From Acidobacteria bacterium SCN 69-37 (lineage in GTDB: Bacteria; Acidobacteriota; Vicinamibacteria; Vicinamibacterales; SCN-69-37): a stretch of 64,000 bases of DNA. The DNA lies in the NCBI GenBank assembly GCA_001724025.1, contig MEDJ01000006.1, positions 1 through 64,000 on the forward strand, in the 5' to 3' direction. The position numbers were made by a program, and so were the translations under genes. Shown one piece after another: positions 1 to 9,286 of the stretch. Each line of letters starts with the position of its first letter. The stretch's first letter is position 1. Below the pieces are notes generated by a model. It saw only the letters and a program-made list of their open reading frames with translations. It did no database searches and had not been told where the DNA came from.

Positions 1-2746
1 CGGTGCCGGCCGCGGGCTGGGCGGCGGCCGCCCCACCGCCGCGCCCGGCGGGCGCGGCGGGGGGGGGGACGACCGCCTGCCCGATCAGCGTCCCTGTCGG
101 CGATCCGAGCCGCACCTCGATCGTGCCGCCCACTTCCCCGCCACGACCGCCGGCCTGCGCGCTGAACACGATCTGCCGGATCCCCGTCAGGTCGATCCCT
201 CGGAACAGGGCGTGCCCGCCCGGTCGCGCCACGAGGCCCGCTCCGCCCTGCCGGCTGACGTTCACCTCGGTCGCACTCAGCGCCTCGGCCTGCATCACGC
301 CCACACGCGGACTGCGCAGCACCGCCATCGCCTCGCCCGTGCGCGGCGGCAGCGAACCGGCCCCACGATCCGTATACACCGCGCGCACCACGACCGATCC
401 GCGCCCGCTGTCTCCCGGCGGCGGTTCCACCGTGTAGCGTCCCGACAACGGCAGCGACGTCACCGTCGTCTCACCGAATCGCAGGAAATACTCGACGACG
501 GCGCGCGCCTCGGCGAGCGACATCAGCGGGTGCGACGGCATCATCGCCGTGCCCCACACGCCGGTGCCGCCGTTGCGCACCTTGCCGGCCAGCGTGTTCA
601 CCAGCGCCTCGCTGAACGGATACTTCTCGCGCAGCATCGGCAGCGAGGGCCCGAGCGACACGCCCTCGGGCGCGTGACAGACGCGGCAGCTGTTCTGCGC
701 CACGACCGCCTTGGCCACGGCAAACCGCGTAGTCGCGTCCACCGGCTCCTGCCCCTGCGCCAGCGCGGAAATGTCGAAGCCCTCCGGCACGTAGTTCACG
801 CTGACCGCCACGCGATCGGCGGGCACCGCGCCGTCCTCGGCATCGCGCACCGTGACGTCGTAAGCGATCGGTTCACCCGGGCGATAGACGCGATCGTTGA
901 TCCCGCCCGCCACGGTCACGGCGACAGCCGGCGTATCGTTGCCACCGACGATCTCCACGGCGGACGTCGACTGGGCATTCGCCGGATCTGTCACCGTCAA
1001 CGTGGCCGTGTACACGCCGTTCGTCGTCAGATGCACCGTCGGGTTCGGCTCACGGAAGACGCGCGGCGCCTGCCCCGGCGCTTCCAGGCGCCACTCGTAG
1101 CGCAGGGTCTCGCGGTCGTAGTCCATCGAGCCCGCCGATGACAACTGGACGTCGAACGGCACGCGACCGCCCACGCGACTGGCGGAGGCCACGGCCACCG
1201 GCGTCCGGTTGCCGCCGTTGTACTCGATGCGCACCAGCCGCGAATCCTCACTCTTCGCGAACCACGTGCCGCCGTAATCGAGCAGGTAGAGATCGCCCTC
1301 GGGCCCGAACTTCAGGTCCATCGGCTCGACCCAGCGCTCGCGCGGCAGGAACCGCTCCATCGATCGATAGTCGCCGTTCGCGTCCATCGTGATGCTCATG
1401 ATCCAGGCGCGCGAGCAGTCGGTGGCGAGCCACGTGCCCTCGAAGGCCGAGGGCCAGACGCGCGGGGCATCGGCCGCGAAGTCGGCGCGCCGGAACACCG
1501 GGCCGCCCACGGCGCAGCGGCCGCCGGTGCCCACTTCGGGGAACCGCTCGGACGGGCCGTACTCGTAGCCGATGAACGACGGCTGCGCGGGCGGCAAGTC
1601 GGTGAGGCCCGTGTTGTTCACCGACGTGTTCGTGGGCCGCGCGGGATCCTTCGGCCCCATCAGCCGTCCGTTCACGTAGTCCATGAACGGGAACGCCGCG
1701 TTCGGCCCGACGAAGTACGGCCAGCCGAAGAAGCCGGGCTGCCGCGCCTGGTTCAGCTCGTCGTACCCGCGCGGGCCGACGTTCGGGTTGTCGGCCTGGT
1801 TGTCGGGCCCGACCTCGCCCCAGTAAAGGTAGCCGGTCTGGCTATCGATGGATGGACGCCACGCGTTGCGATGCCCCATCGTGTAGATCTCGGGCCGCGT
1901 GTTCGGCGTGCCGGGCGGGAAGAGATTGCCGGCCGGAATCGTGTACGTGCCATCGGGCTGCGGCGTGATGCGCAGGATCTTGCCGCGCAGATCGTTGGTG
2001 TTCGCGGCGCCGCGCTGATCGTCCCAGTTCGCGCGGCCGGGACGCTCGTCCGTCTGCGACGTGCTGCTGTTGCCCGAGTTGTTCCCGATGGTGACGTAGA
2101 GATTGCCGGCCGCGTCCCACGTCATGCCACCGCCCGTGTGGCAGCAGGTCTCGCGCTGCGTCGTGTACTCGAGCAGCACGCGGTGCGAGTCCGGCACGAT
2201 GCGCGTCACGGTCTCGCCCGTCGCGCTCGTCTCGTCACGCAGCTGGATGCGGGCCAGGACGTGCTTGGACACATCGGGGTCCGCGTACTGAACGTACATC
2301 CAGCCGTTCTGATCGAAGTGCGGATCGATCGTCAGGCCGAGGAACCCTTCTTCGGCCTCACGCGGCACGCCGGCCGCCGACGTATACATGTGATTGACCG
2401 GGATCGTCCCGACGATCGTCGTCGTGTTGCCGCGGGGATTGTAGACCTTGATGTGGCCGGTGCGACGCTCGTTGATGAACACGCGGCCGTCGTTGGCCAC
2501 GGCAAACGTCATCGGCTCGTCGAGTTCGCCCATCGGGACCAGCGTGACGACATTGAACCGGCTGGGGTCGACGGCATCGGCCGCCGTCCGCTCCACCGAT
2601 TGCGCGGCCAGCCGACTCGCCCGCGCACCCAGGGCCGCGTCGATGACCGCACAGGCGACGAGCAGGGCCACCAGCCCGGCCATCCACCGCCAGGACGCTC
2701 CCTCGCGTCGGCCCCTGCTCGTCGTGCCCGTCGTTGCCCGCCTCAT
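1..2746 (-). CDS. PQQ-type sugar dehydrogenase / PKD / cytochrome c / carbohydrate-binding fusion (partial, 3' end off window)
   Basis: A secreted multidomain oxidoreductase; 915 codons are visible and the reading frame runs off the left edge. I translated it from ATG at 2746. After a membrane-targeting N-terminus (residues about 20-45), residues about 55-500 form a glucose/sorbosone dehydrogenase-type beta-propeller (motifs such as EEGFLGLTIDP, CCHTGGGM, DLRGKILRI). A PKD domain follows (about 510-595), then a heme-binding CRVCH at 687-691 and a carbohydrate-binding-like beta region (about 800-905). The family oxidises sugars or aldoses outside the cytoplasm; the fused cytochrome would pass electrons on. 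Substrate is not predictable. It is divergent from the winged-helix regulator at 2982, which could control both. The missing C-terminus may carry another domain. Confidence 0.88.
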   Translation of the reverse strand, partial: MRRATTGTTSRGRREGASWRWMAGLVALLVACAVIDAALGARASRLAAQSVERTAADAVDPSRFNVVTLVPMGELDEPMTFAVANDGRVFINERRTGHIKVYNPRGNTTTIVGTIPVNHMYTSAAGVPREAEEGFLGLTIDPHFDQNGWMYVQYADPDVSKHVLARIQLRDETSATGETVTRIVPDSHRVLLEYTTQRETCCHTGGGMTWDAAGNLYVTIGNNSGNSSTSQTDERPGRANWDDQRGAANTNDLRGKILRITPQPDGTYTIPAGNLFPPGTPNTRPEIYTMGHRNAWRPSIDSQTGYLYWGEVGPDNQADNPNVGPRGYDELNQARQPGFFGWPYFVGPNAAFPFMDYVNGRLMGPKDPARPTNTSVNNTGLTDLPPAQPSFIGYEYGPSERFPEVGTGGRCAVGGPVFRRADFAADAPRVWPSAFEGTWLATDCSRAWIMSITMDANGDYRSMERFLPRERWVEPMDLKFGPEGDLYLLDYGGTWFAKSEDSRLVRIEYNGGNRTPVAVASASRVGGRVPFDVQLSSAGSMDYDRETLRYEWRLEAPGQAPRVFREPNPTVHLTTNGVYTATLTVTDPANAQSTSAVEIVGGNDTPAVAVTVAGGINDRVYRPGEPIAYDVTVRDAEDGAVPADRVAVSVNYVPEGFDISALAQGQEPVDATTRFAVAKAVVAQNSCRVCHAPEGVSLGPSLPMLREKYPFSEALVNTLAGKVRNGGTGVWGTAMMPSHPLMSLAEARAVVEYFLRFGETTVTSLPLSGRYTVEPPPGDSGRGSVVVRAVYTDRGAGSLPPRTGEAMAVLRSPRVGVMQAEALSATEVNVSRQGGAGLVARPGGHALFRGIDLTGIRQIVFSAQAGGRGGEVGGTIEVRLGSPTGTLIGQAVVPPPAAPAGRGGGAAAAQPAAGT

Positions 2747-2981
2747 GCGATCCACCTCTCCCGGCCCTCAGGCCGCCGATTGCCCGCGCCGTGTCGCGCG
2801 ACCGCGCGCCCCCGGCGCCGCGTGTACCATCCCGCGGCCTGTGAACATGCCCGCATTCTGGGGAATCTGCGCGTCGGCATCAAGCCCCCCGCTGTGAATC
2901 TTCCTGAAACTGTCTGAAAACAATCATGCGGGCGGGTGTATAGTGGGCGGCAATTCTCCATCGACTCGATCGTCTGGGCAG
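2747..2981. promoter_or_regulatory. Divergent intergenic region with CTGAAA direct repeats
   Basis: Spacer between the divergent sugar dehydrogenase and the winged-helix regulator. It contains two CTGAAA hexamers at 2904-2909 and 2914-2919, ten bases apart, the spacing expected for tandem binding by OmpR/PhoB/CadC-type winged helices. A TATAGT hexamer at 2939-2944 could be a -10 element; no good -35 is obvious. Autoregulation is an inference. Confidence 0.4.
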
Positions 2982-5327
2982 ATGACCGTGCTTGAGCCCG
3001 TTCGCCATCGGTATTACCGATTTGGTCCCAACGTGTTGGACTGCCTCCGTAGTGTGCTGTGGCAGGATGGCGTCGAGGTGCCGCTGACGCCGCGTGTCTT
3101 CGACATTCTCTGCACGCTCGTCGAGCGCCGCGGAGCGCTCGTCACGAAGGACGACTTCATGCGTCTCGTGTGGGGCGGCGTGGCTGTCGAGGACAACAAT
3201 CTGGCGCGGCAGATCAGCACGCTGCGCAAGCTGCTCCGCGAGCGGCCGGGACAGCGCGAGTACATCGCGACGGTCACGGGCGTCGGCTACCGGTTCGTCG
3301 GAACGGTCACGGCGTTCGACGAGACGCCCGAGGACCTGCGCCCGATCGCCGAGCCGATGGCCACCGGAGACGGTACCGTCGACCCGTCCGATGCCGTCGC
3401 GGACGCGCCGGCCGCGGTCGAGAACGTCCGGGACGTGCCGGCCGTTCCGGACGATCGATCCGGGCGGCGCGTCATCCCCACGACGCCCGTCCGCTGGACG
3501 CTGGCGATCGGCGGACTGGCCGCGGCCGCCGTTGCGCTGGTCCTCGCCTGGCCGAACAAGCCGACGCGCGCCGCCAATACCACCCGCACGCTCTGGCAGT
3601 TCACGCACGGCTCCGGCTCGCAGTCCGATCCCGCCTGGTCCCCGGACGGGACGCGCCTGGCGCTCGTGTCGGACCATACGGGCAATGCGGACATCTGGGT
3701 ACACGGCATCAACGAGACCGCAGCGATCCGGCTGACGACCTCGCCGGCGCACGATCGGCAGCCCAGTTGGGCCCCGGACGGCCGCGCACTGGTGTTCCGG
3801 TCCGAGCGCGACGGAGGCGGCCTCTATGTGGTGCCGGCCGCCGGCGGTCCCGACCGGCTGATCGTCCCGTTCGGTTCGCACCCGCGCTGGTCACCGGACG
3901 GACGCCAGATCCTGTTCTCGCAGACCGCCCCTGATTCATCGGTGGTCGTCAAGCTGTTCGTCGTGCCGGCGCAGGGCGGTCGTCCCGAGCGGGTGATGCA
4001 CGCGGCTCTGGCCGGCCTCCAGGTCACCAGCGCGGCGTGGGCGCCCGATGGGCAGATCTCGGTCTGGACACGTGATGAGGCCGGCGGCCGGCACTTCATC
4101 ACGTTCCCGCTCGGGCAGGGGCCGGCCAGCCGATCGACGCTGCCGGCGGAGGTCTCCGCGCCGACAGCGTCGACCCAGCTCGGATCGTTTCTCTGGGCGC
4201 CGTCGGGCCGCTTCCTCTATTTCGAGGGACGCACGCGGACAATCCGCAACATCTGGCGCGTCACCGTCGATCCGGCGACCCGCAACTGGATCGACGGTCC
4301 GCAGCAGTTGACGATTGGCCCCGGCGCCGACGTGGGCCTGACGCTTTCGCCCGACGGGTCGCGGCTGTCATTTGCGGTGAACACGGCGCGCCCGGGCATC
4401 TGGGCGTTCGGCTTCGATCCGGCCACGGGCACGCTCGCCCACGAGGGCCAACAGATCATCTCCGGCACGTCAGGCGAACGCGGTGTCGACGTCAGCAACG
4501 ACGGACGGCACCTCGTCTACCGGCTCGATCGCGACAATCGACAGGAGATCTGGGGCCGGCAACTCGATGGCGAGCCGCGGCTGCTCGTGTCCGAGCGCGA
4601 CGTCAACGTGACGGTGCCCCGATGGTCACCCGATCACTCGCGCATCGCCTACCTGCGGCAGAACCGCCGCGGCGCGCCCGACCGGCGCGCGGTGGTCGTC
4701 CTCGACGTCAGCCTCCCGGATCAACCGCCCATCGACGTCTTCCCGCTGGCGCCGGACGACGAGGCGATCCCGACCGACTGGCGCGCCGACGGGCAGGCCC
4801 TGCTGACCGCGTGCCGCGTCGGCCGCGACGATCTCCTCGGCATCTGCCGCCTCGATCTGCCGACGTCCGGCGGCCGAGCCATCCAGCACAAACTGGCTGT
4901 CGATCAACGCCTGGCCCTCTATCAGCAGCGGTATTCGCCCAATCAGCGCTGGGTCAGCTTCATCGCGGTGCCCAGGGCCGATCGCAGTACGTCGACGGTG
5001 TACGTGATGCCGGCCGATGGCGGGCCATGGCGAGCCCTGACCGATGGCCAGGCCTACGACGACAAGCCGCGCTGGTCGCCTGACGGCCGCGTCCTCTATT
5101 TCATCTCGAACCGGGACGGCCGCTTCGAAGTCTGGGGGCGACGGTTCGATCCGGACGCGGGCCTGGCCGATGGCGCGGCGTTCCGCGTGACGTCGCTCGG
5201 CGCCTCGCGCCAGACGCTGTCGCCGTACCTCACGGACATGGAGATGTTCATCACGCCCGATCGCCTGTTCCTCCCGATGTTCGAGGCCGCCAGCCGTATC
5301 TGGATGCTCGATCAGGCGGACCGATAG
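2982..5327 (+). CDS. CadC-type winged-helix regulator fused to a TolB-like beta-propeller
   Basis: A 781-residue membrane-anchored transcription factor. Residues about 10-105 are an OmpR/CadC winged helix (the recognition region reads EDNNLARQISTLRK, ending GVGYRFVG). A low-complexity linker leads to one transmembrane helix at about 171-189 (WTLAIGGLAAAAVALVLAW). The rest is a periplasmic WD40/TolB-like propeller with repeated W(S/A)PDG motifs. In CadC-like proteins the outer domain senses a signal and the cytoplasmic winged helix binds DNA. I prefer ATG 2982 (MTVLEP) over an in-frame GTG at 2943, because the family starts just before the first beta strand. The next gene in the same direction is the TonB-dependent receptor, a likely target. 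Confidence 0.88.
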   Translation: MTVLEPVRHRYYRFGPNVLDCLRSVLWQDGVEVPLTPRVFDILCTLVERRGALVTKDDFMRLVWGGVAVEDNNLARQISTLRKLLRERPGQREYIATVTGVGYRFVGTVTAFDETPEDLRPIAEPMATGDGTVDPSDAVADAPAAVENVRDVPAVPDDRSGRRVIPTTPVRWTLAIGGLAAAAVALVLAWPNKPTRAANTTRTLWQFTHGSGSQSDPAWSPDGTRLALVSDHTGNADIWVHGINETAAIRLTTSPAHDRQPSWAPDGRALVFRSERDGGGLYVVPAAGGPDRLIVPFGSHPRWSPDGRQILFSQTAPDSSVVVKLFVVPAQGGRPERVMHAALAGLQVTSAAWAPDGQISVWTRDEAGGRHFITFPLGQGPASRSTLPAEVSAPTASTQLGSFLWAPSGRFLYFEGRTRTIRNIWRVTVDPATRNWIDGPQQLTIGPGADVGLTLSPDGSRLSFAVNTARPGIWAFGFDPATGTLAHEGQQIISGTSGERGVDVSNDGRHLVYRLDRDNRQEIWGRQLDGEPRLLVSERDVNVTVPRWSPDHSRIAYLRQNRRGAPDRRAVVVLDVSLPDQPPIDVFPLAPDDEAIPTDWRADGQALLTACRVGRDDLLGICRLDLPTSGGRAIQHKLAVDQRLALYQQRYSPNQRWVSFIAVPRADRSTSTVYVMPADGGPWRALTDGQAYDDKPRWSPDGRVLYFISNRDGRFEVWGRRFDPDAGLADGAAFRVTSLGASRQTLSPYLTDMEMFITPDRLFLPMFEAASRIWMLDQADR

Positions 5328-5451
5328 GACCAGCTACCAGGTCTACCGCCTGAAATTACCTGTCATTCAGGCTGACTTCAGACCGTTTCATGGTCCGACA
5401 TAGACGTAGCGGCTTCATGAAGGGCACACTCCGGCCATCGGAGGTAAACCT
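5328..5451 (+). promoter_or_regulatory. Operator-like region and strong Shine-Dalgarno ahead of the TonB receptor
   Basis: The gap holds CTGAAA at 5350-5355 and CTGTCA at 5360-5365 (ten-base spacing), nested in an inverted repeat CCTGAA (5349-5354) / TTCAGG (5366-5371), and next to a CTGACTTCAG palindrome at 5372-5381. The same CTGAAA half-site with ten-base spacing lies upstream of the winged-helix gene. GGAGGT at 5440-5445 sits six bases before the receptor ATG. Confidence 0.45.
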
Positions 5452-8400
5452 ATGAAGCTTGCAGGCAGGATTCTGCCCGCATTGGTGCTATGCACACTTG
5501 TGCTCGGCACCGCTGCGTCGGCCCAGATCACGACCGGCACAGTGGCGGGAACCGTCCAGGACAGCCAGGGAGGCGTCATCCCCGGGGCGACAATCGTCCT
5601 GATCAGTGAGTCGCGCGGCACCCGGGGCGTCCCCGGTGTCACGAACGCGAGCGGGGACTACGTGTTCCCGAACATCACGCCCGACACGTACACCATCGAG
5701 GTGACGATGCCGGGGTTCCGCACACTGCGGCGGACGAACGTCGCCGTCAGCGGCGGCGACCGCGTGGTCGTGCCGGCGCTGATCATCGAGCCCGGCGGAG
5801 CCTCCGAGACCATCGAGGTCACGGCCGAGGCGCCGCTCATCCAGGCCCAGAGCGGTGAACGTTCGTTCGCCATCTCGACCCTGCAGATCGAGAGCCTGCC
5901 GATGTCGGGGAACCGTAACTTCGCCAGCCTGACCTCCCTCACGCCCGGCGTCGTCGGGACCAGTCGCCTTGGCGGCGGCGGGCAGAACAACATCATGATG
6001 GACGGCATCTCGGCCATGGACACGGGCAACAACGGCCAGATGCTCCAGATGAACATCGAGTCGATTGCCGAGGTCAAGGTCCTGACGTCGGGCTATCAGG
6101 CTGAATATGGCCGGTCATCAGGTCTCCAGATCACGGCCGTGACCAAGAGCGGCACGAACCGGTTCGCCGGGTCGCTGTACGACATCGAGGACAACTCGGA
6201 CTGGAACACCAACAGCTGGACGAACCAGAAGAACGGGGACCCGAAGACCCAGTCGAAGACCCGCACGTGGGGCTACTCGATTGGCGGTCCGGTGGGACGC
6301 CCAGGTGGCGATAACAAGTTGTTCTTCTTCTACAGCCACGAATATCGGCCGTCGAGCTCGGGCGGCAACATCAACCGCTTTCGCGTGCCGACGGCACTCG
6401 AGCGCGCCGGGGACTTCTCCCAGACGCGCGACAATAACGGCAATCTGATCCCGCACCTGATCCGTGACGCCTCGACGGGTCTGCCCTGCAGCGCATCCAA
6501 TACGAGCGGCTGCTTCCAGGATGGTGGCGTCGTCGGCCGGATCCCGCAGGACCGGCTCTACCAGGTCGGCGTCAACCTCCTCCATCGGTATCCGATGCCC
6601 AACATCGAGCAGGCGCCGGGCACCAACTACAACCTGGAGATTCCACGCCCGATCGACAAGAACCTGCTGCAGCAGCCGGCCGTGCGCGTGGACTACCAGC
6701 TCTCGCCCGCGCTCCGCTTCACCGGCAAATACTCGGGCCAGCGTCAGAAGCGGCGGGTCATCCAGGGCACGATGCCCGGCCACAACGACGTGCTGACGCC
6801 GTACCCGTACATCACCAACTACGGGTTCACGGTGAACTACACGTTCAACCCGACGACGTTCCTCGAGGGCACGTACGGATCGATCAAGAACGAACTCGCG
6901 GGCGGCGGGTCAGGCGGCCTGCTCACCGACTCCACCTCATCGCTCGCCAGCGATCCCTTGCTGGCGGGCCTGCCGATCCTGTATCCCGACGCGACGGTCA
7001 TCACCAACACCGGCTACTACGCGTACAAGGTGATGCAGGCCGAGAACCCCGTCTGGTGGGACTCCGCTGCAAACCGGATGATGATTCCACCGACGTTCGG
7101 CTGGGGCAACCGTATCGGCGGCGCGCCGCCCAACCAGCAGTTTCCCGGGTACCTGAACATCAACAAGACGCAGGACGTGGCGATCTCGCTGACGAAGGTG
7201 GCTGGCAGTCACACGTTCAAGGCAGGCTTCTACAACAACCACAGCTACAAGGCCCAGAACACCGGCGCCGGCGGCGTGGCCAACCTCAGCCCGTTCGGCT
7301 ACATCAACTTCGGCAACGACACCAACAACCCGATCGACGCCGGCTTCGGTTACGCCAACGCGGCGCTCGGGATCTTCTCCCAGTACCTTCAGCAGGAGAA
7401 GTTCGTCGAAGGGTCGATGATCTACAACAACACGGAGTTCTACCTGCAGGACAACTGGAAGGCGACCAACCGCCTGACGCTCGACTACGGCGTGCGATTC
7501 ACGCACCAGCAGCCGCAGCACGACCAGTTCGGCCAGATGTCGAACTTCTTCCCTGAACAATGGTCGGCGGCCGCGGCGCCCGTCCTCTACGTGCCCGGTT
7601 GCATCAACGGCGCCGCCACCTGCTCCGGCAACGTCCGCAACGCCATGGATCCGATCAGCGGCCAGTTTCTGGTGATCCCCGGCGTGGCGAACTCGTCGGC
7701 GGCCATCGGCACGATCGTCCCGAACTCGGGCAACCAGCTCAACGGCATCCGGGCCGCGGGCGATGGCATCTCGAAGTACTCCTACACGTGGCCGACCATC
7801 GTGGCCGCCCCGCGCTTCGGGATGGCCTACGACCTGAATGGCACGCAGACCGTCGTCGTCCGTGGTGGCGTGGGCCTGTTCTACGATCGGCCGGATGGCA
7901 ACACGATCTTCTCGATCCCGACCAGCCCACCCATCACGTCGTCGCAGGATCTGCGCTACGGCAACCTGCGGAACCTCGGCAGTGGCCTGAGCCCGGTCGG
8001 CGTACCGGCGATGCGCACGTTCCAGTACGACGCCGATGTGCCGCAGTCGTGGCAGTGGAACGCGGGCATCCAGATGGCGCTGCCCTGGTCGTCGTCGCTC
8101 GACCTGTCATACGTCGGCCAGAAGTCCTCGGAACGCCTGCAGGTCGTGAACCTGAACCAGGTGAACCTGGGCACGGCCTACGAGGCGCGCTACCAGGATC
8201 CGACACGTGCGGCGAGCAGCGTGCCTGGCGCGACGGCGCTCCCGACCAACCTGCTGCGTCCGCTGCAGGGGCTGAGCGCCATCGAGCAGAACACGACCGA
8301 CTTCGGTGAGCGGTTCCACTCGCTCCAGGCGTCGTTCAACCGCCGGTTCCGCGGCGGGCTTTCGTTCGGGGTCAACTACACCTACAGCCTCTCGTTCACG

Positions 8401-9144
8401 GGCAACACGGGCCTGACCAAGCGACTCCAGCACGACGAGAACGGCAACGCGACCGTCAGGGCGGATCAGGCCCGGTACGAGGACTTGATGAAGAACCTCA
8501 ACCGACAGCCGCACGTGCTGCGGGGGAACGTGGTGTGGGATCTGCCGGACCTGGCCGCCGACGGTGGCGCGAAGCGCGCGATCGGCTACATCGTCAACGA
8601 CTGGCAGCTCTCGAGCATCTTCAATCTGAGCTCGGGGACCAACTACGACATCACCTACAGCTACCAGAGCAACGGGGCCAGCGTGAACCTGACGGGCTCG
8701 CCCGATTACGGCGCCCGCATCCTCTACGTCGGCGATCCGGGATCGGGCTGCTCGAACGACCAGTACGCGCAGTTCAACAGGAACGCCATCGCGGGCCCGA
8801 CCTACTACAGTGACGGGCTCGAGTCCGGCCGCAACCTCATGCGGGGCTGCGCGCAGCGCAATATCGATCTCTCGCTGGCGCGCACCATCCGCCTCGGGGG
8901 CGGCCGATCGATCCAGCTGCGGATGGACGCGTTCAACGCGTTCAACATCGTGAACTTCACCGGCCGGCAGGCCCAGGCACAGTTCGTCAGCCCGACCGAT
9001 CAGACTGTGCTGCGCAACACGCAGTTCAACGCGGACGGGTCGCTCAACCAGAACCGCCTGAAGCCGAGAAATGCGGGCTTCGGGGCGGTGACGAGCGCGT
9101 CGGGCTTGCGGACGATCCGCCTGACCGCCCGTTTCGGGTTCTAG
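5452..9144 (+). CDS. Oar-like TonB-dependent outer-membrane receptor with carboxypeptidase-regulatory domain
   Basis: A 1230-residue outer-membrane transporter, probably for an oligosaccharide or other complex ligand. It has a signal peptide (cleavage near ASA-QITTG, residue 25), a carboxypeptidase-regulatory Ig-like domain (about 26-105, GTVQDSQGGVIPGA), a plug domain (about 115-240, including QAEYGRSSG), and a long beta-barrel ending in a terminal phenylalanine (LTARFGF) as expected for BAM-assembled barrels. The start is fixed by the strong GGAGGT. This architecture is highly expanded in Acidobacteria. Its position directly behind the membrane-anchored regulator and near a secreted sugar dehydrogenase supports a carbohydrate-related role, but the substrate cannot be read from the sequence. 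No SusD-like partner is adjacent. Confidence 0.93.
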   Translation: MKLAGRILPALVLCTLVLGTAASAQITTGTVAGTVQDSQGGVIPGATIVLISESRGTRGVPGVTNASGDYVFPNITPDTYTIEVTMPGFRTLRRTNVAVSGGDRVVVPALIIEPGGASETIEVTAEAPLIQAQSGERSFAISTLQIESLPMSGNRNFASLTSLTPGVVGTSRLGGGGQNNIMMDGISAMDTGNNGQMLQMNIESIAEVKVLTSGYQAEYGRSSGLQITAVTKSGTNRFAGSLYDIEDNSDWNTNSWTNQKNGDPKTQSKTRTWGYSIGGPVGRPGGDNKLFFFYSHEYRPSSSGGNINRFRVPTALERAGDFSQTRDNNGNLIPHLIRDASTGLPCSASNTSGCFQDGGVVGRIPQDRLYQVGVNLLHRYPMPNIEQAPGTNYNLEIPRPIDKNLLQQPAVRVDYQLSPALRFTGKYSGQRQKRRVIQGTMPGHNDVLTPYPYITNYGFTVNYTFNPTTFLEGTYGSIKNELAGGGSGGLLTDSTSSLASDPLLAGLPILYPDATVITNTGYYAYKVMQAENPVWWDSAANRMMIPPTFGWGNRIGGAPPNQQFPGYLNINKTQDVAISLTKVAGSHTFKAGFYNNHSYKAQNTGAGGVANLSPFGYINFGNDTNNPIDAGFGYANAALGIFSQYLQQEKFVEGSMIYNNTEFYLQDNWKATNRLTLDYGVRFTHQQPQHDQFGQMSNFFPEQWSAAAAPVLYVPGCINGAATCSGNVRNAMDPISGQFLVIPGVANSSAAIGTIVPNSGNQLNGIRAAGDGISKYSYTWPTIVAAPRFGMAYDLNGTQTVVVRGGVGLFYDRPDGNTIFSIPTSPPITSSQDLRYGNLRNLGSGLSPVGVPAMRTFQYDADVPQSWQWNAGIQMALPWSSSLDLSYVGQKSSERLQVVNLNQVNLGTAYEARYQDPTRAASSVPGATALPTNLLRPLQGLSAIEQNTTDFGERFHSLQASFNRRFRGGLSFGVNYTYSLSFTGNTGLTKRLQHDENGNATVRADQARYEDLMKNLNRQPHVLRGNVVWDLPDLAADGGAKRAIGYIVNDWQLSSIFNLSSGTNYDITYSYQSNGASVNLTGSPDYGARILYVGDPGSGCSNDQYAQFNRNAIAGPTYYSDGLESGRNLMRGCAQRNIDLSLARTIRLGGGRSIQLRMDAFNAFNIVNFTGRQAQAQFVSPTDQTVLRNTQFNADGSLNQNRLKPRNAGFGAVTSASGLRTIRLTARFGF

Positions 9145-9168
9145 CGAGGCGGGACACTCGTCGGAGCG

Positions 9169-9186
9169 CAGGGGCTTCAGCCCCTG
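9169..9186. repeat. TTCA-loop hairpin repeat, copy 1
   Basis: Palindrome CAGGGGC-TTCA-GCCCCTG just after the TonB receptor stop, flanked by CGGAG and CTCCG. It is the shortest member of a nine-copy family whose stem bases vary in a compensatory way while the four-base loop stays TTCA (TGAA on the other strand). Confidence 0.8.
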
Positions 9187-9210
9187 GCCTCCGAACAGCT
9201 CCACAACACG

Positions 9211-9239
9211 AGGGCCGGGTGGCAATGCCACCCGGCCCT
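9211..9239. terminator. GC-rich hairpin between convergent genes
   Basis: Perfect 13-bp arms AGGGCCGGGTGGC / GCCACCCGGCCCT around an AAT loop, followed by a T/C-rich stretch. It lies between the end of the TonB receptor and the end of the convergent methyltransferase, so it can serve as a bidirectional transcription stop. Confidence 0.7.
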
Positions 9240-9250
9240 GTTCGTCTCTC

Positions 9251-9285
9251 CGGTGGTCGGTCGTCGGTGGTCGGTGGCCGGCCGT
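9251..9285. repeat. Heptamer tandem array (CGGTGGT)n
   Basis: Five consecutive 7-base units: CGGTGGT, CGGTCGT, CGGTGGT, CGGTGGC, CGGCCGT. A matching heptamer array occurs at 17196-17237 and a related one at 23494-23521, each close to a hairpin repeat. Confidence 0.65.
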
Positions 9286-9286
9286 C

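Noticed and set aside
5349-5381. PhoB-type Pho box
   Set aside because: CTGTCAT at 5360 matches one half-site, but the tandem 11-base pattern is not kept; the CTGAAA link to the local regulator is the better reading.
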